From Kribbella kalugense (lineage in GTDB: Bacteria; Actinomycetota; Actinomycetes; Propionibacteriales; Kribbellaceae), in contig NZ_SODF01000002.1 of assembly GCF_004365875.1 (NCBI RefSeq), forward strand, positions 186,001 to 250,000: a stretch of DNA of 64,000 nt, in the 5' to 3' direction. This document shows, in pieces, positions 7,955 through 17,035 of the stretch. Within the stretch, counting starts at the first letter, position 1. Each line of letters starts with the position of its first letter. The notes beneath the pieces are model-generated. The model was not told where the DNA came from, did not search any database, and saw only the letters and a program-made list of their open reading frames with translations. Both the position numbers and the translations under genes were made by a program.

Positions 7955-8028
7955 TAGCGGGGGCGGGAGTCGAACCCGCGACACCACGATTATGAGCCGT
8001 GTGCTCTAACCACCTGAGCTACCCCGCC
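7955..8028 (-). tRNA. tRNA-Met (CAT), elongator
   Basis: On the minus strand the 74-nt gene begins GGCGGGGTAGCTCAG. The anticodon loop is CTCATAA with anticodon CAT, and the T arm GCGGGTTCGACTCCCGC is intact. The acceptor stem GGCGGGG pairs with CCCCGCT (first pair G-U). CCA is encoded next (7952-7954). The sequence lacks initiator features, so I call it elongator Met. Confidence 0.93.
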
Positions 8029-8040
8029 GGGAGAGTTCGC

Positions 8041-8062
8041 CATCCCACCCGGAGGTGGGATG
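8041..8062 (-). other. Hairpin between two tRNA genes
   Basis: CATCCCACC (8041-8049) and GGTGGGATG (8054-8062) form a perfect 9-bp stem with a CGGA loop, between tRNA-Thr and tRNA-Met. It may be an RNase processing hairpin in a tRNA-Thr/tRNA-Met/rpmG transcript, or a weak terminator. Confidence 0.6.
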
Positions 8063-8072
8063 CCGTGCTCAG

Positions 8073-8145
8073 AGCCCCTTTACGGAATCGAACCGTAGAC
8101 CTTCTCCTTACCATGGAGACGCTCTGCCGACTGAGCTAAAGGGGC
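8073..8145 (-). tRNA. tRNA-Thr (GGT)
   Basis: The minus strand reads GCCCCTTTAGCTCAG at the 5' end. The anticodon stem is TCTCC/GGAGA around the loop ATGGTAA, giving anticodon GGT. The T arm TACGGTTCGATTCCGTA is intact and the acceptor closes with AAGGGGC. The discriminator is T and CCA is not encoded. It is the first gene of the tRNA-Thr/tRNA-Met/rpmG group. Confidence 0.93.
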
Positions 8146-8280
8146 CGGCCGAGGAGAGAGATTACACGGTCCGCCACCCCGATGTGAAATCGAGCTGGCC
8201 ACACCCTGCAGGCCCCTCAGTCCGTCCCGGAAATCATACCGGGTCCGCGGCAGTGCTCCTGACCATTTTCAGCCCAGAAT

Positions 8281-9222
8281 TCAGCCCAGTACGGCGTCGT
8301 CCGCGGAGAAATCGTCCGAAGCGTCCGCCGGCGGATTCGCCAGGTGCCACCGAACGGAGGTCCGCAGCGTCGCAGCCGGATCCGTCGGCGTCCACCCGAG
8401 CACCGTCCGCGCCTTCGACGAGTCCACCTGCAGATGCTGGGTCGGCGCTCCGGTCAGGGACAGATCCTCCGGCAGCAGGTCGTCCCGCACCTTCACCAGT
8501 TCCACGTCTGCAGCGTCCGCCGCAGCCAGGATCTGCTCGGCGAACAGCCGGTACGGCGCAGTCGACGGCTCGACCACGTTGAACACCCCTGGGAACTCAC
8601 CGCCCAGCGCCAACGACACAGCCGCCGCGACATCACCGACGTACACCCGGCTGAAGAGGAACTGACCCGATCCGACCGGGATCCGTCGCCGCCCGGCCCG
8701 GACCCGACGCAGGATGAACTCGAACCGCGCCTGGTAGTCGTGCTCGCCGTACACCGCTCCCAGCCGCAGGACGGTCGCCCCACGCGGCAGGTACCGCTCC
8801 TCCACCTCCAGGTTCTCGTACTGCGGCCCGTCGACGAACCGGCGTTCGCGCAGCGGTGACTCCTCCGTCAGCGGCAGCGCGTCCGTCGTACGGTCCGAAT
8901 GCACACCGTCGTACGCACGGTACGCATCGACGCTGGAGAGGGCGATCAGCTTCACCGACTCCCCGACCGCGCCGAGGGCGGCATCGGCGGCGGCCGCGTT
9001 CATGCCGGAGATGTCGACCAGGGCCTCGGGATCGAACGGCTTCAGCGCCGCAGCCAGCGCAGCGCCGTCATGACGGTCCACATGGGCGTGCTCGACCTCC
9101 ACCAACCCCTCAGGCTCGTGGTCGCCGCGGTGTACTACCAGCAGCGAGTGCCCTTCCGCGGCCAGCCGCTCGACCACTGCTCGTCCGATGAACCGAGTAC
9201 CGCCCAAGATCGCAATCCGCAT
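8281..9222 (-). CDS. NAD-dependent epimerase/dehydratase family protein (extended SDR)
   Basis: This 313-residue protein starts at ATG 9222 with the Rossmann motif ILGGTRFIGRAVVERLA (residues 4-20). The fold and ALSSVDAY segment fit an extended or atypical SDR acting on a nucleotide sugar or similar substrate. Where active members usually have YxxxK (for example YGxLK), this protein reads QYENLEVEE, so the lysine appears to be glutamate. It may be a binding protein or use altered chemistry. It stands alone upstream of the tRNA cluster, with no partner gene suggesting a substrate. Confidence 0.72.
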   Translation of the reverse strand: MRIAILGGTRFIGRAVVERLAAEGHSLLVVHRGDHEPEGLVEVEHAHVDRHDGAALAAALKPFDPEALVDISGMNAAAADAALGAVGESVKLIALSSVDAYRAYDGVHSDRTTDALPLTEESPLRERRFVDGPQYENLEVEERYLPRGATVLRLGAVYGEHDYQARFEFILRRVRAGRRRIPVGSGQFLFSRVYVGDVAAAVSLALGGEFPGVFNVVEPSTAPYRLFAEQILAAADAADVELVKVRDDLLPEDLSLTGAPTQHLQVDSSKARTVLGWTPTDPAATLRTSVRWHLANPPADASDDFSADDAVLG

Positions 9223-9344
9223 GCCCCAGTCCTACCGGCCGACCCGGTCTGGGCACAGAGTGGTCTGCGGGCAGCAGAAATCCGGTGTCGAGAACCCGCG
9301 ACCGGCTTCGTCATACAGATAAAGACCACCTGAAAGGACACACC

Positions 9345-9977
9345 ATGTCTGACCAGAAAGCCCTCCCGCCGGTTGTATCGGCCGAGGAGTGGGAGAAGGC
9401 GCGGGCCGAGCTGCTGACCGCCGAGAAGGCCGCCACCCGCGCGGAGGACCGGTTGGCTGCGCAGCGCCGGCGGCTGCCGATGGTTCAGTTCGGCGAGTAC
9501 ACCTTCGCGTCGACGGACGGGCCGGTGACGCTGCTCGACCTGTTCGGGGACCAGCAACAGCTCGCGCTCTACCAGTTCATGCACTCCGGCCCGGACCATT
9601 TCTGCCCGGGCTGCACGTTCTTCACCAAGCAGGTCACCGACCTCGACGGACTGAGCAGCAACGGCGTCGCCTGGGCCACGGTGTCGGACATGCCGCTCGA
9701 CCAGATGGCCGGCTACTGGAAGCGGATGGGCTGGACGGTGCCGTTCGCCTCATCCGCGGGTACGACGTTCTCCGCCGACTGCGGTGCGGGTGGCGGCTTC
9801 CTGCTGAACCTGTTCCTCCGCGACGGCGACACCGTCTACCGCACCTACTCCACCGGCCAGCGCGGGGTCGACCGGCTGTTGTTCGGCAACACCATCCTCG
9901 ACCTCGCGCCGTACGGCCGGCAGGAGGACTGGGAGGACTCACCGGCCGGCTGGCCGCAACACCCGACGTACGGCTAG
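9345..9977 (+). CDS. DUF899 family thioredoxin-like protein
   Basis: This 210-residue protein starts at ATG 9345, with GAAAGGA nine bases upstream; a longer open frame from 9285 lacks such a site. It shows the DUF899 pattern: an N-terminal helix (VSAEEWEKARAELLTAEK), then a thioredoxin-like domain with HSGPDHFCPGC (a CxxC near residue 90) and SDMPLDQMAGYWKRMGW. Members are thought to be AhpC/TSA-like redox proteins without a defined substrate. The stop overlaps that of the convergent monooxygenase by 4 bp (CTAG shared). Confidence 0.78.
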   Translation: MSDQKALPPVVSAEEWEKARAELLTAEKAATRAEDRLAAQRRRLPMVQFGEYTFASTDGPVTLLDLFGDQQQLALYQFMHSGPDHFCPGCTFFTKQVTDLDGLSSNGVAWATVSDMPLDQMAGYWKRMGWTVPFASSAGTTFSADCGAGGGFLLNLFLRDGDTVYRTYSTGQRGVDRLLFGNTILDLAPYGRQEDWEDSPAGWPQHPTYG

Positions 9978-11020
9978 GTCGACCACACGCGGCTCGGGTA
10001 CGACGAACGTAGTACCGGCATCACCTCGGTGACGAAGGTCTCCACCGAGGTGCGGTTCTCGTCGTCGGGGAGTCCGGCGACCTCCAGCGAGACGCCGGAC
10101 AGCTCGTGCCCGAACGCTTCCTGGTATCGGCCGAACTTGTCGATCACCTGCTCCGGCGACCCGACCAGCACCGATCCGCTCTCGAGAAACTCCTCCAGCG
10201 TGCGGAACGGCAGCTGGTTGTGCCGAGCCCCTGGTGAGTCCATAAAGGCGTCGAAGATCGGCCGGTACCCCTCGACTGCCTCCTGTGAGCTCTTACGAAC
10301 GTAGAGCCCGTTGAACCCTGCTCCGACCACAGCAGCCGCCGGATCGCGCCCGTACGCCTCCCAGCGCTCCCGGTAGTGCCGGATCAGCCCGGCGTACTTC
10401 TCCAGCGGGTGGAATCCGTTCGCCGAGAACAACGGGTCGCCCCAGCGCGCCGCCAGCTCGGTGGACTCCGTTGACGAGGCAGAGCCATGCCACAACGGGA
10501 TGCCGTCGGCTCGGTAGGGACGTGGCTGCGTGGTCGCGTCCACCAACGCCGGACGGTACGAACCCGACCAGGAGACCTCGGTCTCCCGCAGCAGCCGCCG
10601 GAGCAGCTCGTACTTCTCCCGGTTCCGATCCCACTGCCCGTCGAGCTCGTACCCGAACAGCGCGTTCTGGTCCGGGTCGTTGCCCTTCCCGATGATGATG
10701 TCGAGCCGCCCACCAGACAGCTGGTCCAGCGTCGCGTAGTCCTCCGCAACCCGCACCGGGTCCAGCAGCGACAAAACAGTCACCGTGGTCAGCAGCCGGA
10801 TCCGCGACGTCACCGCGGCTATATAAGACAGCACGACCGGCGGCGACGACGAGATGAACCGCTGTGCGTGCCGCTCCCCCACGCCGTACCCGTCGAAGCC
10901 CAGCTCCTCAGCCCACTGCGCCTGCCGCACGACGTGCTGGAACCGCTCGGCCGGCGTCAACTGCACCCCACTGATCGGATCGGGCGAGTTGTCGATCAGC
11001 GTGTAGGTACAGAACTTCAT
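9974..11020 (-). CDS. LLM-class flavin-dependent monooxygenase (last gene of sulfur operon)
   Basis: This 348-residue TIM-barrel protein belongs to the bacterial luciferase-like superfamily: FDGYGVGERHAQRF in the N-terminal part, LDPVRVAEDYATLDQLSGGR, and GSPEQVIDKFGRYQEAFG near the end. It would use FMNH2 or a related reduced flavin and O2. It overlaps the DUF1684 gene by 4 bp and is the distal gene of the ten-gene operon starting at 20680. The reductase domain encoded at 17032-18087 could supply FMNH2. The substrate is probably an organosulfur compound, inferred from the operon only. Confidence 0.82.
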   Translation of the reverse strand: MKFCTYTLIDNSPDPISGVQLTPAERFQHVVRQAQWAEELGFDGYGVGERHAQRFISSSPPVVLSYIAAVTSRIRLLTTVTVLSLLDPVRVAEDYATLDQLSGGRLDIIIGKGNDPDQNALFGYELDGQWDRNREKYELLRRLLRETEVSWSGSYRPALVDATTQPRPYRADGIPLWHGSASSTESTELAARWGDPLFSANGFHPLEKYAGLIRHYRERWEAYGRDPAAAVVGAGFNGLYVRKSSQEAVEGYRPIFDAFMDSPGARHNQLPFRTLEEFLESGSVLVGSPEQVIDKFGRYQEAFGHELSGVSLEVAGLPDDENRTSVETFVTEVMPVLRSSYPSRVWST

Positions 11021-11796
11021 CGGACCTTCTTCTCGCCCGCGGTCACCGGCAGACCGAGCCGATTGCCGGCCACCGGCGCCGGGCAGGTCCCGTACGCCGT
11101 GAACGCGAACGGCAGGTTGATCGTCCGGTTGAAGTCGATCCGCACCGACCCGTCCCGCCCGACCGGCCCAGTCGTCACCGTCCGCCAGGGCGCAGTCTCC
11201 TCACCATTCGTCTTGTCGTGGAAGGACAGGTTCAGTCGCCCGTCCCCTGCTGCGGTGGCGACCAGTTCGTACGCCGTCCCACCCAGCGCCACATGTACCG
11301 CGCCGACCACAGTCACGTACTGCCGCAGGTCCTCCCGCGCGGTGGACACCTCCACTCGCTCCGGCGTCGCCCGCGGCGTGAAGTACCCAGTCACGACCCA
11401 GCCGTCATCCAGCGGGTACGTCGGAACTCCGGTGAAGTCACGTCGCGTCGCGGCGTTCGGGTCTCGCTGCCGAACGGCGTACCGCCCGCCGCGGAGGACC
11501 AGCTCGACCAAACGGTCGCCGTACAACAGCCAGCTGAGCGAACCGGCTTCGGGGACGCTGGCGGACACTGTGCCGTTCACGGGCTCACCGCTGAGTGTCA
11601 GCTGCCCATCGGCCGTCACGTGTGCGCGCTCGTCGTCGGCCCACCAGATGCCCGGCAGTCCGGCCAGAGCGACCGGCGTCGTGGGTAGCCAGTCGAATCC
11701 GACGATGGACAGCCAGCCGTAGTCCGTGTCCAGGTCGCGTTCCCGCGCCGCATGCCAGGTGGCCCAGTCCTGCTCCAAGTCAGAGATAACAGTCAT
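11017..11796 (-). CDS. DUF1684 family protein
   Basis: This 259-residue protein has the DUF1684 pattern: EQDWATWHAARERDLDTDYGWLSIVGFDWL at the N-terminus (here cited in part), TGVPTYPLDDGWVVTGYF centrally and FNRTINLPFAFTAYGTCPAP near the C-terminus. The NLPFAFTAYGTCP segment is the family hallmark. No enzymatic function is established. It has no signal peptide or membrane helix. It lies between two LLM monooxygenase genes and overlaps both by 4 bp, so it is presumably part of the same pathway, perhaps as a hydrolase or binding protein. Confidence 0.75.
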   Translation of the reverse strand: MTVISDLEQDWATWHAARERDLDTDYGWLSIVGFDWLPTTPVALAGLPGIWWADDERAHVTADGQLTLSGEPVNGTVSASVPEAGSLSWLLYGDRLVELVLRGGRYAVRQRDPNAATRRDFTGVPTYPLDDGWVVTGYFTPRATPERVEVSTAREDLRQYVTVVGAVHVALGGTAYELVATAAGDGRLNLSFHDKTNGEETAPWRTVTTGPVGRDGSVRIDFNRTINLPFAFTAYGTCPAPVAGNRLGLPVTAGEKKVR

Positions 11797-12878
11797 GACG
11801 CCTTCCTCTGTTCGCGGTGGGCTACCTCGGAGCGGACCAGCGGGATGACGTAGCGACCGAAGTCAATCGCGTCGTCGTAGATGTCGTACCCGCGGGCGGA
11901 GAAGATCCGGATGCCGAGGTCGTAGTAGTCGAGGAGCGCGGCCGCGATGGTGTCCGGCGTACCGACCAGTGCTGTTGAGTTCCCGCCACCGCCGGTGACG
12001 CCGGTCGGCGCGGTCCATAGCGCGCGGTCGTGGCGCTCGCCTTCTGCGACGGCCTTCAGCAGTCGCTGCGAGCCCGAGTTCTCAGGCGTTTTCGAACGGA
12101 GACGCGTCGGAGCCGGACCGTTCTTGATCCGGCCGAGGATGCTCTCCGCCTTCTCCCAGGCCAGTTCCTCGGTCGGCGCGATGATCGGCCGGAACGCGAT
12201 CTGGATGGTCGGCCGGTCCGCACGGCCGGCGCGCGAAGCTTCGGCGTCGATGGTCGCGAGCTGCTCCCGAGTCCCGGCCAGCGGTTCACCCCACAGCGCG
12301 AAGATGTCCGCCTCGGCCGCACCGACGGCGTACGCCGCGGCCGACGAGCCACCGAACGAGATCCGCGGCCTTGGCTGCTGCAGCGGCTTGATGTCGGCTA
12401 CGAAGTTCTCGAACCGGTAGTGCTTGCCGTCGAAGTCGAAGCGCTGATCCGAGGTCCAGGCCTGCTTGAGGATCTGGATGAACTCGTGCGTCCGTGCGTA
12501 CCGCTCGTCCTTGGTCAGGAAGTCGCCCTCGGCGGCCTGGTCCGCGGTCGACCCGCCGGTGATCACGTGCACCTCGAACCGGCCGCAGCTGATGTGGTCC
12601 AGTGTCGCGAACGTCTTCGCGGTCAGCGTCGGGTAGGCGACGTTCGGCCGGTGCGCGACCACCAGGTTGATCCGCTCGGTCCGGCCGGCGACGTACGCCG
12701 CGACCTGGGACGGATCGGGCGAGCCCGAGTGGTAGGCGAACAGGATCCGGTCCCACCCATTGTCCTCGTGGGCGCGGGCGAGCTTGCTCGTGTACTCCAG
12801 GTCCAGCGGGCCGCCGGTTCGCGGCGTGACCTCGCTGGCCGGGTTGGTCCCGGCGATGCCCAGGAACTCAACTGGCAT
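11793..12878 (-). CDS. SsuD-like LLM-class alkanesulfonate-type monooxygenase
   Basis: This 361-residue protein resembles FMNH2-dependent alkanesulfonate monooxygenase SsuD, with AHRPNVAYPTLTAKTFATLD, HVITGGSTADQAAEGDFL and RYARTHEFIQILKQAW. SsuD releases sulfite from alkanesulfonates. The matching of these segments is good, but the C-terminal half carries insertions, so the substrate may differ. It overlaps the upstream FAD/NAD(P)-binding gene by 11 bp. The operon's importer is of amino-acid type rather than SsuABC, which argues against simple alkanesulfonates. Confidence 0.83.
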   Translation of the reverse strand: MPVEFLGIAGTNPASEVTPRTGGPLDLEYTSKLARAHEDNGWDRILFAYHSGSPDPSQVAAYVAGRTERINLVVAHRPNVAYPTLTAKTFATLDHISCGRFEVHVITGGSTADQAAEGDFLTKDERYARTHEFIQILKQAWTSDQRFDFDGKHYRFENFVADIKPLQQPRPRISFGGSSAAAYAVGAAEADIFALWGEPLAGTREQLATIDAEASRAGRADRPTIQIAFRPIIAPTEELAWEKAESILGRIKNGPAPTRLRSKTPENSGSQRLLKAVAEGERHDRALWTAPTGVTGGGGNSTALVGTPDTIAAALLDYYDLGIRIFSARGYDIYDDAIDFGRYVIPLVRSEVAHREQRKAS

Positions 12879-14742
12879 GACGTTCTTCCTTCCGTACGGT
12901 GGGTGCGAGCAGATTGAGCAGGTCCCTGGCTACGGCGTCGTTCTGCCGGAAGCCGGGACCGTTGAAGTGCGGCCGGGAGAACCCGGACGATCCGGCGGAT
13001 CCCGAGACGGACGGCCCGAGCAGGAACAATGCGTCGTGCGTGGACCCGTCGGACCGGATCGCCCGGCTGTGCGAGTCGGCCTTGAGCTGACCGCCGCCAA
13101 GACTCGTCCCGTCACCGGCAAACAGCTCGTCCGCCGCGAGCGCCCCGGAGTCCAGCAGACCACGCAGCAACGGATCGGTTGTCGCGAGTACGTCGGGACG
13201 CGGCAACCGCGCTTCAACGAAAGCCCGTGCGTGGATCTCGCCCGCCACTCCGGGGCTGCGGGCAACGAAGTGATCGTTGTCGATGGCAACGTCCAGGTCA
13301 GGACCTGCGAACCGAACGATGCCGGCCCGGTGCAGCGCGAGCAGCTCCTCCAGCCGTCGCGGCGGCGGACCACTCGCGACGAACGAGAAGAACCCGTGCC
13401 ACTCGGTCTCGACCCGCCGGACCCGGTCCTCGTCAGACAGTTGCCCTTCGGTGATTGCCCTGGACAACACGCTGTAGATACTCAGCAACGCGTTGAACAC
13501 GGCGAGATCCGGCGAGTACGACGGATCCGCTCGGCGCAGCAGATCGTTCTCGATAAGCCTGGTCAAGAACCCCTCGAAGCCCTCGCGATCCTCGAAGAAC
13601 CGATCCGCCAACGGCCGGTCGACCTCGTGACGAACGAACCGGTCGGCCTGATCCGGCACCGCGGCGGCAACCGCAGTCTCGAAGGCAGGTGACCAACTGT
13701 CGAGGACCTCGGCGAAGCGCTCCCACGACCAGCGGGTCCGCTCGGGGTGCGCCGTGAACAGCTGCCGATAGTGCGCGAACGCCAACTCCTTCTCGATCAA
13801 CGGCTGTACGTCGCGATCGAAGTCCAGTACGCCGTTGCCGAGAGCATCCTTGGTCAGATAACGGGTGGGGACCGGCTTCGTACCGGCCACGGTGTAGCCG
13901 AGCTTCGCGTGGTACGGGACGCCTCGGCGCGAGCCGACGTACAGGATCGGCTCGTCGCCCGACGGGTGGTACTTGAGCAGCCCGTCGCATTCGTCGTACC
14001 AGCCGCCGCGGCCCTCGGTGAGCAGGACCATCAGGTCGATGAATGCTTGCCCGAAGCCCCGGACGATCACCGAGGACTTAGGCCACAGTCCGTCGAGATC
14101 CACGTCCGCGGTGTAACCGGGCGGGATGTAGGTCAGGCCGGCGTCCGTGGCCTGCGCGGCCCACGCCGCTTCCGATGCCGTGGGCAACCGATCGAGGTAG
14201 CCGAGGGCAAGGACTGCCGCGTCGGCCGCGATCTCCTGGCCGGACTCGAGAATCACCCGCTGGTCCGCGGTGAGCTCGACGGCCCGCTCGCGATGGGTGG
14301 TCACGGTCGCGGGGAGATCGCGGACGACGCGCTCCCAGACCCACGCCAGGTACTCCGCCTGTACCAGACGCGGCGGGAAGTCCATCGGGCCCGGTTGCTC
14401 GAGCCCTGCCTTCTCCAGGATCACCGCACCCTCACCGGCGACCCAGGTGGCGAGATCCGGACCCGGCACGATCGGCCCGTCGCACTCGACCGATTCGTCG
14501 GTGAAGATCGTGACGTCCGAGGTCATCGAGTTCATCCACAGCAGCCGGGACTGCTCCCGCCGCCAGATCCGCCCACCGCCGGCCGGGTACGGATCCACCA
14601 CGTGGATGTGTACGTCGCGTCCATCGAGCAACTCCGACGCGTTGGCGGCGAACCGCTCGAGCAGCCCGACCGTCCGAGGCCCACCGCCGACGAACACGAC
14701 CGTCGCGGCCGACTTCCACGGATGCAGGTCAGCCACAGTCAT
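12868..14742 (-). CDS. Large FAD/NAD(P)-binding protein of the sulfur operon
   Basis: This 624-residue protein starts VVFVGGGPRTVGLLERF (residues ~14-30), a dinucleotide-binding motif typical of the FAD-NAD(P)-binding (NAD_binding_9-like) family. Residues ~45-85 read HVVDPYPAGGGRIWR and LLWMNSMTSDVTIFTD. A second motif area includes AAVLALGYLDRLP. The C-terminal half has SSGFSRPHFNGPGFRQND. Relatives are large monooxygenase-like proteins of unknown substrate. Its ATG overlaps the upstream LLM gene by 4 bp. I infer oxidative attack on, or electron transfer to, an imported sulfur compound. Confidence 0.72.
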   Translation of the reverse strand: MTVADLHPWKSAATVVFVGGGPRTVGLLERFAANASELLDGRDVHIHVVDPYPAGGGRIWRREQSRLLWMNSMTSDVTIFTDESVECDGPIVPGPDLATWVAGEGAVILEKAGLEQPGPMDFPPRLVQAEYLAWVWERVVRDLPATVTTHRERAVELTADQRVILESGQEIAADAAVLALGYLDRLPTASEAAWAAQATDAGLTYIPPGYTADVDLDGLWPKSSVIVRGFGQAFIDLMVLLTEGRGGWYDECDGLLKYHPSGDEPILYVGSRRGVPYHAKLGYTVAGTKPVPTRYLTKDALGNGVLDFDRDVQPLIEKELAFAHYRQLFTAHPERTRWSWERFAEVLDSWSPAFETAVAAAVPDQADRFVRHEVDRPLADRFFEDREGFEGFLTRLIENDLLRRADPSYSPDLAVFNALLSIYSVLSRAITEGQLSDEDRVRRVETEWHGFFSFVASGPPPRRLEELLALHRAGIVRFAGPDLDVAIDNDHFVARSPGVAGEIHARAFVEARLPRPDVLATTDPLLRGLLDSGALAADELFAGDGTSLGGGQLKADSHSRAIRSDGSTHDALFLLGPSVSGSAGSSGFSRPHFNGPGFRQNDAVARDLLNLLAPTVRKEERHAS

Positions 14743-16055
14743 GCCTGAATCCCGAGGTGATGACGAAGGGTCGTGCCCGAGTACTCACTGCGGAAGACCC
14801 CGCGATCACGCAGCAGCGGGACGACCCGGTCGACGAAGTCGTCGAGTCCACTGGGCGTGAGGTGCGGGACCAGGACGAAGCCGTCCGCCGCGTCCTCCTG
14901 AACGTGGCGGTTGATCGCGTCCGCGACCGTGCTGGCCGACCCGACGAACGTCTGCCGGTTCTGCTGATTGATGACGGTCTGGCGCAACGACCAACCATGA
15001 GCCTCGGCCTGCGCACGCCACTCCGCGACGATCGGGAACGGGTCGTTGTACCCGACCCGCCCCTGCGTCACTGACGAACCCACCACCGGATCCTCGGCAG
15101 GCAACGGCCCATCCGGGTCGTACGCCGAAAGGTCGCGGCCCCACAGCAGCTCGGCCAGCACGAGTGCGGTCGGACCGGAGACCTGCTGCTCCCGGATGTA
15201 CGCCGCCTTCTCGATCGCCTCGTCGTCCGTGTCGGCGACCACGACCGTCACCGCTGGCATGATCTTCAGCGACTCCTCGGTCCGTCCGTACTTCGTCAGC
15301 CGCGACTTCACGTCCTTGTAGAAGGTCTGCCCGGCCTCGAACGTCCCGTGCCGACTGAAGATCACGTCCGCACTCGACGCGGCGAACTCCCGTCCTTGGT
15401 CGCTGTCGCCGGCCTGGATGATGACCGGCCGACCCTGTGGCGACGGTGGCAAACCGAACCGTCCGCGAATATCGAAGTGATCGCCTTCGTCCGCGAAGAT
15501 CCCAGCGCCCTCGCGGGCGAACACGCCTGCCGCCTGGTCGAGGACCAACTGGTCCGCGTCCCAGGAGTCCCAGAGCTTTCGCACGATCCGCAACGACTCC
15601 TGCGCGCGGACGTAGCGATCGGATTTGTCGAGGTACCCGCCGCGGCGGAAGTTCTCGCCGGTGAACGCGTCCCAGGACGTCACGACGTTCCAGGCCGCGC
15701 GACCGCCGGAGAGGTGATCGAGCGTCGACAGCCGCTTCGCCAATTCGTACGGCTCGTTGAACGTCGAGTTCACCGTCGCCGCCAGACCGAGGTGCGTGGT
15801 CACCGCCGCAAGCGCACTCAGCACAGTCAGCGATTCCGGTCGGCCGACGACATCGAGGTCGTGGATCCTTCCCTTCACCTCGCGCAGCCGCAGCCCCTCG
15901 GCCAGGAAGAAGAAGTCGAACGTCCCGCGCTCGGCCGTCTCCGCCAGCTTCCGAAACGACGTGAACTCGATCTGTGAGCCCGCCGCCGAGTCGGACCAAA
16001 CGGTCGTGTTGTTCACACCCGGGAAGTGCGCAGCCAGATGGATCTGCTTCGTCAT
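14739..16055 (-). CDS. NtaA/SnaA/DszA-type LLM monooxygenase
   Basis: This 438-residue protein matches the long-form LLM monooxygenases (nitrilotriacetate, DszA and CmoJ/YtnJ types): FFFLAEGLRLRE, TVNSTFNEPYELAKRLSTLD, LSGGRAAWNVVTSWD and NFRRGGYLDKSDRYVRAQE. These use FMNH2 to oxygenate C-N, C-S or S-containing substrates. In Bacillus, CmoJ of this type acts on N-acetyl-S-(2-succino)cysteine. Overlaps of 4 bp on both sides place it firmly in the operon. Confidence 0.87.
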   Translation of the reverse strand: MTKQIHLAAHFPGVNNTTVWSDSAAGSQIEFTSFRKLAETAERGTFDFFFLAEGLRLREVKGRIHDLDVVGRPESLTVLSALAAVTTHLGLAATVNSTFNEPYELAKRLSTLDHLSGGRAAWNVVTSWDAFTGENFRRGGYLDKSDRYVRAQESLRIVRKLWDSWDADQLVLDQAAGVFAREGAGIFADEGDHFDIRGRFGLPPSPQGRPVIIQAGDSDQGREFAASSADVIFSRHGTFEAGQTFYKDVKSRLTKYGRTEESLKIMPAVTVVVADTDDEAIEKAAYIREQQVSGPTALVLAELLWGRDLSAYDPDGPLPAEDPVVGSSVTQGRVGYNDPFPIVAEWRAQAEAHGWSLRQTVINQQNRQTFVGSASTVADAINRHVQEDAADGFVLVPHLTPSGLDDFVDRVVPLLRDRGVFRSEYSGTTLRHHLGIQA

Positions 16056-17035
16056 CGTCCACTCCCCGCATATCTGTTGCCTGGTCGCTGCAACCCGAGC
16101 CGCCCGCGCAAACTCCCACCGCGGTCAGCCGGCCCAACCAGTCCGCGTTCCCGCAGCAAAGGCAGCAACTCGTCGGCGATCACCGGAACGTCCAGCTCGA
16201 GCGACGCCGGCCGGAGGTGTACGCCGTCAACGCCCGCCGCGGCCCAACCCTCGATCCGCTCGACAAGTCGTTCAACACCCTCGTCGTGCGGCCGAACCCG
16301 CACCGAAACAAGCTGTAGTGCGTTCACCTGGGCGGGGAGGTCGTCGGAGTCCGGGAGGAAGACCAAGTCGGCGTCGACTTCCAGCGCCTCGGGGCTGTTC
16401 ACCCGGACCGCCGTGATCGGGTAGCCCTGTGGTGGCCGCGGGACGATCGACGGGCCTTTGATGCTGAACGACGGCGACTCGAAGTCGACGTAATGCAGCT
16501 TTTCGCGATCGACGTACCGCCCGGTGGCTGCGTCGCGGATGATCGCGTCGTCCTCCCACGAGTCCCACAACCGTCGGCTCACATCGACGACGTACCGCGC
16601 CTCCCGCCACGTCTCGGCAGCGGGCGCCGGCGGGCGCCGACCGATCACCGCAGCGGCCTCGGCCGAGCTGGAAACGTCCGCGATCCACCCACCCCGACCG
16701 CCCGAGATGTGGTCGAGCGTGGCGACCGATGCCTGGACGTGGAACGGCTCGGTGTGCGTGACCGTGATCGTCGGCAACAACCCGATCCGCTGCGTCACCG
16801 GCGCGATCCGCGCAGCCAGCCCAAGCGCGTCGAGCCGAACACTCACCTGATCGGGTACGTCGTCCGGCGCCTCGAGCGCATCCGCAAAGGTCGCCAGATC
16901 GATCCCGGCCGCCTCGGCTCGCTGGACTGCGCGCAGAGCGAGCTCACCAGTGAGGATCGCCCGCGGATCAACCTCCGACCCACGCCAAGCCGCCGGGTCG
17001 CCGCCTGCTCCATCGATCTCGATCGCGGTGATCAT
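16052..17035 (-). CDS. LLM-class flavin-dependent oxidoreductase, short divergent form
   Basis: This 327-residue protein starts at ATG 17035 (MITAIEIDGAGGDPAAW), overlapping the upstream fusion gene by 4 bp; a longer open frame upstream lies inside that gene and is rejected. The LLM core is visible: THTEPFHVQASVATLDHISG, GRGGWIADVSSSAEAA, RRLWDSWEDDA and SFSIKGPSIVPRPPQG. It is shorter than the neighbouring NtaA-type enzyme and lacks part of the barrel insertions. It may form a complex with that enzyme or have its own substrate. Confidence 0.78.
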   Translation of the reverse strand: MITAIEIDGAGGDPAAWRGSEVDPRAILTGELALRAVQRAEAAGIDLATFADALEAPDDVPDQVSVRLDALGLAARIAPVTQRIGLLPTITVTHTEPFHVQASVATLDHISGGRGGWIADVSSSAEAAAVIGRRPPAPAAETWREARYVVDVSRRLWDSWEDDAIIRDAATGRYVDREKLHYVDFESPSFSIKGPSIVPRPPQGYPITAVRVNSPEALEVDADLVFLPDSDDLPAQVNALQLVSVRVRPHDEGVERLVERIEGWAAAGVDGVHLRPASLELDVPVIADELLPLLRERGLVGPADRGGSLRGRLGLQRPGNRYAGSGR

